Assembly: GCA_051530055.1 (NCBI GenBank)
Contig: CM121341.1
Location: 11,656,001-11,720,000, forward strand
Direction: 5' to 3'
From: Neoechinorhynchus agilis
Lineage: Eukaryota; Acanthocephala
Length of the DNA stretch: 64,000 bases
Below the pieces are notes generated by a model that made no database searches, had not been told where the DNA came from, and worked only from the letters and a program-made list of their open reading frames with translations. Shown here one piece after another: positions 53,379 through 64,000 of this stretch; position 1 is the stretch's first letter; each line of letters opens with the position of its first letter. A program made the position numbers and the translations under genes.

Positions 53379-54367
53379 TTACGTTTCTTCTCAATGATTT
53401 ATCCGCCAGCGGCGAATTTATCATCTGCGCTCAGTGTCTACTTATGAAATGAATTGACCTGCGTAGTTGGTAGCCGTGTTCAATACCTCGCTGTACTTGT
53501 GCGTTAGCATATGATGTGTGCTATGATGTGCCGGTATAAAATTAAGTCTCATGACGTATGCAAAGTTGGGCAAAATGTGTGTTTTCGACAAATTTTTGCG
53601 AGCCCCCTGATAAGGGCTAGGCACAACACCTAAGCTATAACGCGAAGAAGTGCATCTTGATTACGCCATGCAAAGCTCTCTGAGCTGGCAGAGAAGATTG
53701 CGGTAGTGGTTGTTGATTAAGACGTTCGATGTTAAAACTCATTGAACTATGAGAAGAGTTGGGTATAGACTGAACGGCCGTGCTGTTGGGCGATACAAAA
53801 GTATCAGGTAAAAAATGTAGTAAAGATAGGCGGATTGAATAAGCGGCAAATACCAATCAATTCACTGATATTATATCAGTGATTGAGCTAAGTGAATGCT
53901 GGGCAAAATTGTTACTTGGCGCTTACGGTTAATCGGCCACTGTTATTGGATTTATGTGATTACTAAAAATTAACGTAGTTGATGTTGAACACCATCCGAG
54001 TGGATGGTTGAGCAGTTAATATTGGCGGCAAATGCCAATTGATGACGTAATGTGCCTTGCACTGTAATGTTGGTAATGCTGAGATGATAAAATTATCTGA
54101 CCTACGGGTCAGTTAGAACAGTGGGCGACTCATATAAAAGGCGTAAACGGATGTTGATTATTTTTCTTAGTAGAAGTTGAGGCGATTGTTTTGCGGACGT
54201 TATATCACCTACCTAAACAAGGCGATTGTTTTGCGGACGTTATATCACCTACCTAAACAATAATTCTAATAAAATTCCCCGGTACCTTACATATCGACAT
54301 TGTTATATCACCTGTTTTTTGTAGCAGGGTTCAAAACCTGGGTATACATGAGATGGCTGCTCCGTCT
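53379..54367. other. rDNA spacer-like sequence, right copy
   Basis: Counterpart of 39200-40119. Contains a 40-bp tandem duplication (54181-54220, 54221-54260) and the 51-bp foldback-family fragment at 54251-54301. Confidence 0.5.
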
Positions 54368-54467
54368 TGTCATGTTTTATTCGATGTAGCGCGCACACCC
54401 CACACACGTTCACAACCTATGTTCACATGCACTACGTATATTATTCCTTCGGGGATAACTCTTGACA
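54368..54467 (-). repeat. LTR, 3' end of the gypsy element
   Basis: 100 bp; matches 58172-58271 and the solo LTR at 40120-40219 with only two or three differences. Confidence 0.93.
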
Positions 54468-57400
54468 TCTCCTCCCCCTTATCGTCTCCAAACTTCTGGC
54501 GGTTATAATAATGGATCGTCTTCCAATCTCTGTAATTTTGGGTCGTCTTCTTTCTCGTCTCGCTTGTCTTCGATCGGTGAGCTGTTTCCCATCTTATTCC
54601 CTTCCTCCTCTTTTCCGGATTCAGCTTCTTCTTCTCTGTACTTTAAAAAGTCTCCGTGAATCCTGTGCTCTCTGATTACTATCTTCGATCGTATATGAAA
54701 CAGGGCCGCTTCTATCCGTTATCTCGCCTTCGTTCCAGGTCTGATCAATAGGTCTTTTAAACCAAATCGCTTGTCCTTTCTCGAATTCCCTGAATTTCTT
54801 CTTATGGTCATCTTCCCTCGTATACTTTTCCGCGACTGACTCGTGATTTCTTAAATTATCGAAAATCGAGGAAAATTGCCGTCCCATCATAACGCGCGCG
54901 GGCGAAATCCCTGTCGTACTGTTCTTCGTATTCCGATAACTCAACAGAAAATCACAAAGCTCTTCTTGTGTCACCTTTCCATCGTCGCTCTTGGTCCTTA
55001 CGTTCCGTGAGGCCATTCGTTTGCGGGTGGTACGGACTTGTTGAACCGTGCTTGATTCCTCTATTCGAACAGAATTGCTCAAACTCTTCCGATTTGAATT
55101 GAGGCCCGTTGTCCGTGATGATTGTATTGGGCACGCCAAACCTCGCAAAACAATCTGTAAGATTGTATACGATATTCGATGTAGTCGACTTTTCACCCAA
55201 ATTCCATATCTCCACCCATTTGCTTGTAGCATCAACCAGAATCAGGAATATCTTGTTCTTTATTAGGCCCGCCAAATCCAAATGTAACCGGCTCCACACG
55301 CGGCGTGATATTTCCCATCTGAACAGTGACTCTTTCGACATCGCGGGTCTCGATTTTTGACAATGTGTGCACCTTCCCACGTACCCTTCAATGTCGTCCA
55401 CAATTCGTGGTCACCACACAACATGTCTACTGAGTCTTTTCATCGACTCAATTCCCGGGCGTCCCTTGTGGAGATTTTCGAGTACCTTCAATCGCAAACA
55501 TTTCGGAATAACGAGCTTATGTTGATCTAACATAAGGCCGTTTTCCTCCGCCAATTCGTCCCTCCGGTTCCAGTATGCATCATCAACTCTGTCCATTTTA
55601 GATGACCAGCCGTATTTCAATTGCCGCTGCACCTTTTTGAACGTCCGATCCTGCTTAGTTGCTAACTCAAGCGTTTTTCGCGACAACTGTATCTCCTCAA
55701 CGCGTTGTTGGTGATTTGCAGCTAGTAACTTTACATCTACTGAGTTAACAGTAAATTTCTTCTGATCGTTCGGTAACGTTGATAAGCAGTCAGCATACAA
55801 ATTTGTTTTTCCTTTAACGTATCTTATATCGAAGTTATATTCATTTAGCATTATCGCCCAACGCACTAACCTTCCGTTTGTCATCTTGCTGAGGTCCCTC
55901 TGGTACCCGAATATGTGCTTTAACGGTTGGTGATCAGTTTCTAACACAAAATGTCGCCCATAAAGGTATTTATGAAAACGCTTGATTGCGTGCACGATGG
56001 CTAAGGCTTCTTTGTCTATGGTAGTATATCGCACTTCCGTGGGATTAAGTTTTCGTGACGTCAACATGATTGGCGCTTCCCTGGGTCCATGACCATCGGC
56101 CTGAAATAAGGCGGCTCCAATACCATAGTCACTTGCATCGCACGCCAAAATTAGTGGTTTCTTTTCGTCATATAATTTTAAAGAAATGTGATTCGCGATA
56201 GCTTCCTTGACGCGCTCAAACACCGCTGTCTGCTCCTTCCGCCATATCCAAACAGCTTTTGTCTTAATCAAATCATATAGGGGGGTTGAAGGTACGCCAT
56301 CCAACAGCTGATCCATGAACTTCTGGAAAATTTTTGGGGCTGACGATACTCCGAAAGGAAGCCTTTTGTAACGGTATAATCCCCATGGAGTCGCGATTGT
56401 TAGCAAGTTCTTGGTTGTTTGATCGACTTCTAACTGAAGATACGCGTCCGATAAATCGATTACTGTGTATTTCTGACCCCCGTATAGCTTCCTCGACACA
56501 TCTTCCAAACACGGAATGTTATAACTATCAGCCGCCAGGAACCTGTTCAGTGTAACTTTGAAATCGCCACAAATACGGACCTTCCCATTTGACTTCCGGA
56601 CGACGACAATCGGTGTGGCCCATTCTACTTGTTCTTGCGCCATATCTACGGCCTCCAAGATTCCTCCATCAACCAGTCGCATAATTTCTTCCCTCGCAGG
56701 TTGTTCCAATGCGAATGGTATCCTTCTTGCTGATGCGAAAATGGGTTCCGCTGTTCGACTGAGATTCAATCTGACTACCATATTTCTGATCGGTTCCGTC
56801 TTTTGCTGGAATAATTTATCATGTAATTTCAAGCAACGGTCCACCGCTTTGATCGTATTCACATACACTTCCTGCGGAAGCCTTATGTTGAAGTGCTTAC
56901 ACCATGGCAGTCCAAAAAGGCACTTAGCTGTTCGCTCGACAACCGTAACTGTTGCTACCTTTTTTGTCCTTCCGATCGTAACCAGCACATCACACTCTCC
57001 CAAGCTGGAGATTTCCGATCCTCCAAAACTGATCAATTTTTTTCCTTTCTTTAGTTGAGGCCTTCCAATAGCCTTCCAGACCTGATTCGAAATGATGGTG
57101 ACGTCTGCACCGGTGTCAAACAACATATCGATTTTTATTCCGTTGAGTCTCGTTTTGATCCACGCTTGTTGTCTCTTGTCCTGTTCCATAATGTTGACAT
57201 CGAACACTTCCGATTCCTCTGAGCTCGATTGTGAATCGCTTGCTCGTTGAACGCGATTAACTTCATCGCTGCGGCACCTTCTCGCGAAATGGTCAAGTTT
57301 TCCGCACTTGTAACATTTGCACCCCCGCGCTCGACATTCTTGGTTCCTTCCATGACCTATCCCGCATTTAGGGCATTTCCATTTGTTAAAAGTCCATTGC

Positions 57401-58171
57401 GTGTCTCGTCTACCTCGCGAATCCACCTTCCGGTTCTCATCTTCGTCGTTTCGCTTTTTGACTTCGAATATCGCTCTTTCGGCTTCTACTGCTTTGTTCG
57501 ACGGCATTATTTCTATAGCTTTTGAGGTGGACTCGTATCTGAACGCTATCTCCTGAAGGTTTTCGAAGGTCAGGTTTTCGATTTGGAGCGCCGCTCTCCG
57601 GACGGCATCGTACGGCGTGTTTAGCACTACATGATCGCGCATTCGTTCGGATAAAGCATCAGCCTCCGTTTTTGTTTCTTCTTTATAGAATTTACAATAA
57701 CTCTGCGATCCATTCCGCATACGTTTGGTCTTCATTCATCTTTATCATACCAAATTTGAATCTAGCCGTTACTTCATGTTCGACTGCTCCCACTAGCTTC
57801 CCCATAGCCTCTACTATCTGCTCGTAGGACACATCCTTCAATTTGTCTCTTGTTAGGACTTTCGTCAATTGGCGGAACGGTTTTGCACCGATTTACGACA
57901 GCAGGCATGACTTTTTACAAGCTGACTCCTTTACTTGGCACCACTCGAAATGTTGTTCCAACTGAAGTGTGTAATCTTTCCGTTCTTCGTCCTGCTCCAC
58001 ATACTGGCGAAACGGCGTGATGTTAACATTCGCTACCTCCGTCGCAGAAATCATTGATCTATTTCGCGCTTCCTGATCCTCTTCATATTTGATCTGTCTG
58101 TTCGTCAACATCTCGATTATCTTCGCTTGTTGCTCCAGTATTTTCCAAATCTGTCCATCGCTGTAACCAGA

Positions 58172-58271
58172 TGTCATGTTTTATTCGATGTAGCGCGCAC
58201 ACCCCACACACGTTCACAACCTATGTTCACATGCACTACGTATATGATTCTTTCGGGGATAACTCTTGACA
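58172..58271 (-). repeat. LTR, 5' end of the gypsy element
   Basis: 100 bp. The gag-like frame appears to start at the inner edge of this LTR, with a TGG-starting stretch just inside that is a candidate primer-binding site. Confidence 0.93.
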
Positions 58272-58837
58272 CGTCTGCCGTCGTTTCGCCGATGCCTGCA
58301 CTGGCTTTTGCTATGCTGAGCTCGTCTAATTAAGACGAAATAGACATTGTGTTATAATGTATGGACATAAGAGTTGAAATTAACCAATGGTTGATTTCTC
58401 AGTGGATCTTCGTTGATATTGGAAATAATTACGTCACAGAAGATGATGTTAATTATTGGCTGATGATTGGTTTTAACAATCAAAATTAAATTCGGGTTAG
58501 TTGTTGGACATAAGGTCCGCAATAATTGGAAGAATTGTCGGGAAGTATCAGTGGGTTGTTATTATTCGACCTCCACATGGTTGTGGACGGTAGCAATGAC
58601 GTTAGTTTTTGTTACCATGATTTAGGTTGAGAGTTGCATTCGTGTAGTGGGATGTGTTATTGTTAAGGTTGTTTGTCGAAACCTGAGGAAGATCGATAAA
58701 GGCAAATATATTTCAACAACCTAAGCAATAACTTACAATGATTTGGTTCACGGGTGCGCTACTCTTGCGGCGGTTAAACACACTATCCTAGGCACTCAGG
58801 TTTACGGGTCGACGTAAGGAATAAGCAGCTGGTTAGT

Positions 58838-59182
58838 GCAGAAACTTTCGCAACGATACCATTAGCCTCCGTTCCTGTATCGATCGAAGCCCTCAGCGTC
58901 GATTTCCTCGGATCGAAGAACGACGAATTTAATAAAATTCTCGCAGATTTCCCCTATATAACGAGACCTACCTTTTCGGACGTTTCGACCAAACATGCAG
59001 TGGAGCACATTATTGAGACACAAGGACAACCACTCCATGCTAGACCGCGACGCCTGCCACCCGATAAACTCGCTATTACTAAATCCGAATTCAAAAATAT
59101 GGAGGATCTTGGAATCATTAGACGCTCAAATAGCCAGTGGTCGTCTCCGTTGCATCTCGTACCCAAATCAGGCGGTTCTTGA
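58838..59182 (+). mobile_element. Ty3/gypsy pol fragment, right copy
   Basis: Fossil fragment, duplicate of 40786-41130 without visible coding difference. Confidence 0.8.
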
Positions 59183-59358
59183 AAGGCTCCATAACGTGTA
59201 GTATCCGTGATTTATTTAGGTCACCCTTCAACAATTTCTCACACAATCACACAGGCCCACACACAATAAGATGGACATTAAAGCATAGAATTGGAAACAA
59301 GCTCAAATAGCACTGCCTTGATTGCTCCGGGAATTTACAGTAATGTCCCCCTCCATGG

Positions 59359-59446
59359 ACGACTTCTCTACAAACTCATAATTCTTGTTCTCTTCAGAAC
59401 TTACGACTTCTCTACAACCTCATAATTTTTGTTCTCTACAGAACTT
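59359..59446 (+). repeat. 44-bp tandem duplication, right copy
   Basis: Counterpart of 41307-41394, two substitutions. Confidence 0.75.
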
Positions 59447-59553
59447 TTGTCTTTTTTATAATTATCTGTACATTGTTCGTTTTCTCCATTTTCCAAATGT
59501 TCGAAGCTATCCGCACTTTGCGAACTTTCCTGGTTCAAACAAGCTGCTCTATT

Positions 59554-61144
59554 TTACTTCTTGGCACTTCCGCAATTTTCTTTAGATTCCGGGGCAACCG
59601 GATTCTGATAAATGAGTTCATAAAACAAGATGTACCCAGTAAGAACACGCCTCTTACTCTCTTGATCAGCTGGATTCACAGGTGGGTTAACTCCCGCAAC
59701 TCCATTTGAGAGATCAAATGGTTCAGGCAACAAAGCATCCTCCGTTTTTTCCGCCGTCGCATTTTCCTCCTCGACCTCATCTACTCCATAAAACTCCTCA
59801 AACACATTTCCATTGACGTCTTTGACTGATGCATCGTCGAGTATTAACCATTTGTAATCATTGTATGTCTTGGTCACCGATGATTCCGCGGGCTCCTGCG
59901 GTTCAGTTATATCCTTGCGGATCACCGTTATGAAATGTCCAGTGTTGTGGTTCGCTCCGCAGTGTACAATAAAACATCGAAGACGGTAACGTGCGTTATT
60001 CACATCGATTTCAATGGAAAGTGGAACCTTTGCGCATACTTTTGTGTAAGTAAATTTTTCTTCTTCTTGAACGCATTTGAACCTTTTCAAGTGAAGGATT
60101 AGAATTCTGGGACATTTGTCAATCACCATTCGAATCGTTTGTTCATTATGTGCCCAGCAATTTGTACAAAAATGTGGACTTTCTGACTCGAGAATTTCAG
60201 GAGTGCTGAAGTCTCTCAGACACTGTTCAACCGTACGACCCGCTTCTATTAAATTATTTCTGGTATTTTTAAATCAGGTATCAGTGTAGATAAACCAATT
60301 TTACAGAAATATAAATCACAATTTTTCTATTATCATATTCTTACCAGTGTGCTTAGGAGGATGCGACTCCCAAAAATGGAACCCATCCAGCCCCTCCCCC
60401 CTTCTTGTACCAGAAACAATTCTAGACGTCAAGTGATACGTCGTAAAATATTTCCGATTGTTTGGGTCCATCATGACAGAGAATGCAACTCGTCTTATGA
60501 ACCAATGTTCCCATGAAAATGTCACCAACTATGCATTTTTTCGTAATTTCATCCTGAAGGTTGTCAGCGCAAATGTTTATGAGATAATTCAGAAATTCAT
60601 GGGCATCGTGTTGGTACGGCCGCTTAAAACTACTTCCATTACTTTGAACCTCGTTAATAAACTTCTTTGGTTTGACTGCAGGTAGGTGGTTATTTCTCCT
60701 AAGAATTCTCCGTTTTCTACCAGGTTCCAAAAGCTCTTCGAAAACTTTTCCCAGGTGATATACTAATGCCGCTCCTCTGACATTTTCATTACCCGGTGGA
60801 GAATTCCTTCGTTCGTTCGATTGGCTACGAGCTAAATGTTGTTGTAGGAATTGAACGCGGAATTCATCGCAGTGAAACAAAGCTTGTATCACCGCATTGC
60901 AATAGCAAGTATTTCCGAAATTAACAAGTCCTCTTGTAGGTATCGATGGTGTTGATGAGCCCGTTGCAGATGAATCCGAGCTAGGTGATTCGATCTGCTC
61001 AGAATCTCTCCGCTTTTTTCCTAACACACCCCAGTTTGCAAATTGGCGTTCTACTTTTCGACCCTGCGTTTCCAACCATTTCTTGATTTCTGCACCTTTT
61101 CCCTGACATTCTTTGATTGTTTTCGACTTTCTGACAAGTCCCAT
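59554..61144 (-). CDS. ubiquitin carboxyl-terminal hydrolase, USP12/USP46-like, right copy
   Basis: Protein-identical to the gene at 41502-43092 over both exons, with the same catalytic Cys (GNTCYCNAV), His (NTGHFITV) and Asp (DDASV) boxes, the same intron and the same unresolved exon 1 end (best donor G|GTAAGA near 60343). It is either a very recent gene duplicate or the same locus assembled twice. Confidence 0.8.
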
Positions 61145-61673
61145 CTTAAAGTTCTAGGTTAAAGAAACTGATAAAAGCGAAGAAACCCCCATTAAAAATT
61201 TGTTCTGAGGAGACTATTGAGGCAACGGGTGAATCATTTTAATTTTAAATAGGGCTGTCATCTCACTACAAACGATGTGAATTGTTAAGCGAAGTGTACT
61301 ATAGCGGTAGAATATTATTGATAGTCCAGTAAGCGATAGAACGGGGGGGGCTTCGGGAGCCCTTGCTCACGTGAGCGAGATTATCAATTAGGGATAATAA
61401 TCACGTGCAGTGTTCAATGATATGAATGCTTTATAGCTGATAATAAGCGTTACTGTCACGCGAAATTAGTTAATTATGAAATTAATAGAAAGTTTAAATG
61501 CGATTAATTTCTTTGAATTCTTTTTAATGGTCCATCGATCAATAAAAAATAACCCTAGCCTTGTTGAACTATGAAATCAAGTTTTATATTTCTGTTTTTT
61601 TTAATTAGAAAATGAATTTTATTTAGGTTTTATTTGATTTTTTTTAACGCGTGACAAACAAGAGTTTAAACTG

Positions 61674-62343
61674 CGCGATCTTAGCAATCGGCATTGAGCG
61701 ATGTCTTATCGAACGGATTCCGAGGTAACAGTAGTAAAATACCATCGAAAAGATGTTGCAAACAAACGTGAGCCTCCTAATATAATAAATTTCAATCAAA
61801 GTATCAATGGAACAGTGGCAAGCAATTTTAATCGAGGACCACGTAACATATTTCTTGAATCACCTGCGTCTTGCTATCCCGTTGATATTTATGGCAGATG
61901 CCGATTGAATGGAACGGGAGGTAGCAGATACTGCAATAATCAATTAAAAACGAGTTCAAACGTCGACTGCAACGAGGTGGCTCAGAAATACAAGTTTTAT
62001 TTAGCCGTGGAGAATAGCCTCGGTTGTCAGGTATTTGTCTGTGGTTATGAGTGCAACAGAAGACGATTTCGATATGCTGGCAATTCCGAAATCGTATTTG
62101 CGTGCAGAATCTGCAGACGGGTTCAAAGATCTTGCATCAAGACTGACTTTGTTGAGCCGTAACTATGATGAGTACTTGAAGTATTTTGAATGGATGAAGG
62201 AATTTTCTGTTGGAAGCGACTATGGACATTGGTGCAAACTGTGCACTCGACTCAACGGTAGAAGTTCTAACAATGATTTGACTTATAGGAAATGTCTGAA
62301 ATTTAACGAATGGTTTAATTCGTGGCCTGGAATCTACTTTTAA
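61674..62343 (+). pseudogene. GT10 fucosyltransferase C-terminal exon, dead copy (right)
   Basis: Same as 43589-44258, with the same loss of the DYITEK region. The lesion therefore predates the large duplication. Confidence 0.88.
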
Positions 62344-62961
62344 ACCAAAAAAGGCTTTATTTAAAAACAGAAAGTAACCCTGCGATTTTGTTTTTATTAA
62401 GACCGAAATAGTTTCCGCAATTGAAACGGAACGCAATCCAGTTGGGTTTAAAAGAAGCTTTTATAATGCACCTTACTTGAGTACATTATTTCTTCGTCGT
62501 TATATTATCCAGTATTTCAAAATAACTGCTGCGCCCGAGATCAATAAATGTTGAACTCTCCAAACGGCTATGCTGACTGCTACGTATTTTGTCGAACCTT
62601 TGAATTGTGATCTAAGAACTATGACGATTCAATCGAAAAGTTTGATCGTTTTAGTTGGAAAGCATTCTAAAGTTGACTAACTTACCTGTAAAAAGTAGAA
62701 CTGAGAAACAAATAATTTTATCGTATAGTTAAGTAATGTATTGCAAAAACATTCTATAATCTAGGAAAAAGTAGTCGCTCAAAACTGTTATTAGCTAATT
62801 ATTATGAAGAAATCAAAGATTTTAGTCTTCAGTGAGTTAATAACTACCATTTCTGGAAATTTATGATAGGACAGAACTCGTAGAACCTGACGAAATACGA
62901 TTGCTATGTGCTTTTCCAAAATGTTCAAATTTTTCCTTTTGTAAACAATTACCTCGCAACT

Positions 62962-63117
62962 TTACGACCATTTAATAAATAACGAGGGAGGCTCACTATC
63001 AATGTAAGCATCTTCCCTGTCTCGATGCATTAATTCACAATAATCCAATCGCTCGTCTCTAACGATCTCAATATAATTTACATCAGGTTCCTTACAACCC
63101 ATAAACAATTCATACAT
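62962..63117 (-). CDS. small conserved frame, 51 residues (copy)
   Basis: Counterpart of 44877-45032. Confidence 0.3.
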   Translation of the reverse strand: MYELFMGCKEPDVNYIEIVRDERLDYCELMHRDREDAYIDSEPPSLFIKWS

Positions 63118-63351
63118 TTACTTTTTTAGCAAATTATAATAATTGATTTATTTATTTGATAATTTTCGGCCTTCGCGTAGGCCTTCTTCAATCCATTGTT
63201 TTTGGAGAAAAATTTGAGTAAGGCTTCTAACGATCCTTCATCTTTTTCGTCGTTCTCATACGATCCCAATACATTTTCTAGGCTTATTCCTTGCTATTTG
63301 AGGCATTCTTATAACCTTGAAATATATATAAGATCGTTAAATTCGCTAATA

Positions 63352-63636
63352 ATGAAATCAGACATCGTAGCAGCAGTCATTCTCGGTTGCTTTTTTCACT
63401 TTGAAATTATATGCTCTTCAAATGACAAAGGATCGCGTCCTCGTATTTTATTTTCATTAAAAGATCCTTCACTAAATGCATTGTGCATTGTTGCGAATCG
63501 TCTTTTCTTTAATAAAATCACACGTACATGCAGTTCACTGTTGTTTAGTCTATTTTTATTAAATCATTTGAAATGGAAGCAAAAAAGAGATTATTCTAAG
63601 CGGATTTCGGTCCCTCAAAGCGACGCCAATATTTGA
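63352..63636 (+). CDS. putative secreted protein with signal peptide, right copy
   Basis: Counterpart of 45267-45551, same signal peptide and open frame; one synonymous change near 63598. Confidence 0.35.
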   Translation: MKSDIVAAVILGCFFHFEIICSSNDKGSRPRILFSLKDPSLNALCIVANRLFFNKITRTCSSLLFSLFLLNHLKWKQKRDYSKRISVPQSDANI

Positions 63637-64000
63637 GAAGGCGTGAGGTTATGATGATAGGCACTAGTAAGATTCTACAAACAAATTCGTTAGTCAGCCG
63701 ATTAACTAGACCATTGTACATGTCAAACAGTTTCACAATATCTGAAAGCTATATAAATTTGTAAAAATTCAAATAAAAAATAAATTCAAAATCTTGTGAA
63801 ATACTACTTGATTTTCCAGCCGCATGATAAATCAAGTTTAATTTTTAAATTGACACATGGGCGTCGCCGTCTTACGGCTTTCTCAGGGATCTTCAAAGGC
63901 TCGTGGAGATGTGACGTGTGCTAAAGTAGCGACACCGAAGCGGAAAGTTCGTCCCACTTTGTTGAGCAGTTCTAGGGCTTTGTCTAGCAAATGTCCAGAA

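Larger units (their letters stand above)
54368..58271 (-). mobile_element. Ty3/gypsy LTR retrotransposon, broken
   Basis: Fossil element of 3.9 kb on the minus strand with 100-bp LTRs (54368-54467 and 58172-58271) starting TGT and ending ACA, and a 5-bp target duplication CGTCT (54363-54367, 58272-58276). Parts in order from the right: gag-like region, CCHC knuckle (CYKCGKLDHFARRC), aspartic protease (DTGADVTIIS), RT (DLSDAYLQLEVD, LPFGVSSAPKIFQKFMDQLL), RNase H (ACDASDYGIGAALFQADG) and integrase (IITDNGPQFKSEEF, SPYHPQTNGLTER). A purine-rich tract precedes the left LTR. It is not whole: roughly three to five breaks. The LTRs differ at very few positions, so it is fairly young. Confidence 0.92.
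48453..64000 (+). repeat. large direct duplication, right copy
   Basis: Counterpart of 34311-45915, leaving the window at 64000. Differs by the longer LINE block (to 49680), the 380-bp repeat at 49825, the full LTR element at 54368, a 30-bp insertion near 53931, a 40-bp tandem duplication at 54181 and a 33-bp insertion near 61496. Confidence 0.95.

Overview
This is nuclear DNA of an animal, probably an arthropod or another fast-evolving invertebrate. The reasons are spliced genes for an animal-type GT10 fucosyltransferase and a USP12/46-like deubiquitinase, a secreted leucine-rich-repeat (LRR) protein, 28S rDNA carrying an R2-type insertion, Penelope-like elements, several non-LTR retrotransposons and a Ty3/gypsy element. 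The sequence is AT-rich and repeat-dense. The species cannot be named from the sequence alone.

Layout. 1-4.4 kb holds a basic lysine-rich reading frame running off the left edge (minus strand), its decayed paralogue, a LINE reverse-transcriptase (RT) fragment, a small C-terminally anchored membrane protein and a possible type II membrane-anchor exon. 4.9-15.8 kb is an uninterrupted satellite of about 63 monomers of about 172 bp, with a 2.43-kb direct repeat on each side (637-3064 and 15827-18254). 18-29.7 kb is gene-poor: two Penelope-like elements, three pieces of a restriction-like-endonuclease (RLE) type LINE family, and the best GT10 gene (21.1-23.0 kb). 29.7-34.3 kb holds a LINE ORF1-like frame and an intact 656-residue LRR protein.

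From 34.3 kb to the right edge the window is mainly one long direct duplication (34.3-45.9 kb and 48.45-64.0 kb, about 14-18 kb apart). Each copy runs: LINE endonuclease fragment, Penelope tail, R2-like LINE, 28S rRNA pseudogene, rDNA spacer, LTR remnant, gypsy pol fragment, USP gene (minus strand), GT10 pseudogene, small conserved frames. A 100-bp solo LTR in the left copy corresponds to a 3.9-kb Ty3/gypsy element in the right copy.

The most interesting signal is a foldback element family. A 340-bp copy with inverted arms sits in the 28S pseudogene between 12-bp target duplications, a 51-bp end fragment sits in the rDNA spacer between a different 12-bp duplication, and a decayed copy lies just left of the satellite. 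The satellite monomer aligns with the right arm and tail of this element, so the satellite appears to be an amplified end of a mobile element. A second signal is a recurrent hairpin at Penelope-element ends whose stem sequence changes while its base-pairing and flanking core persist.
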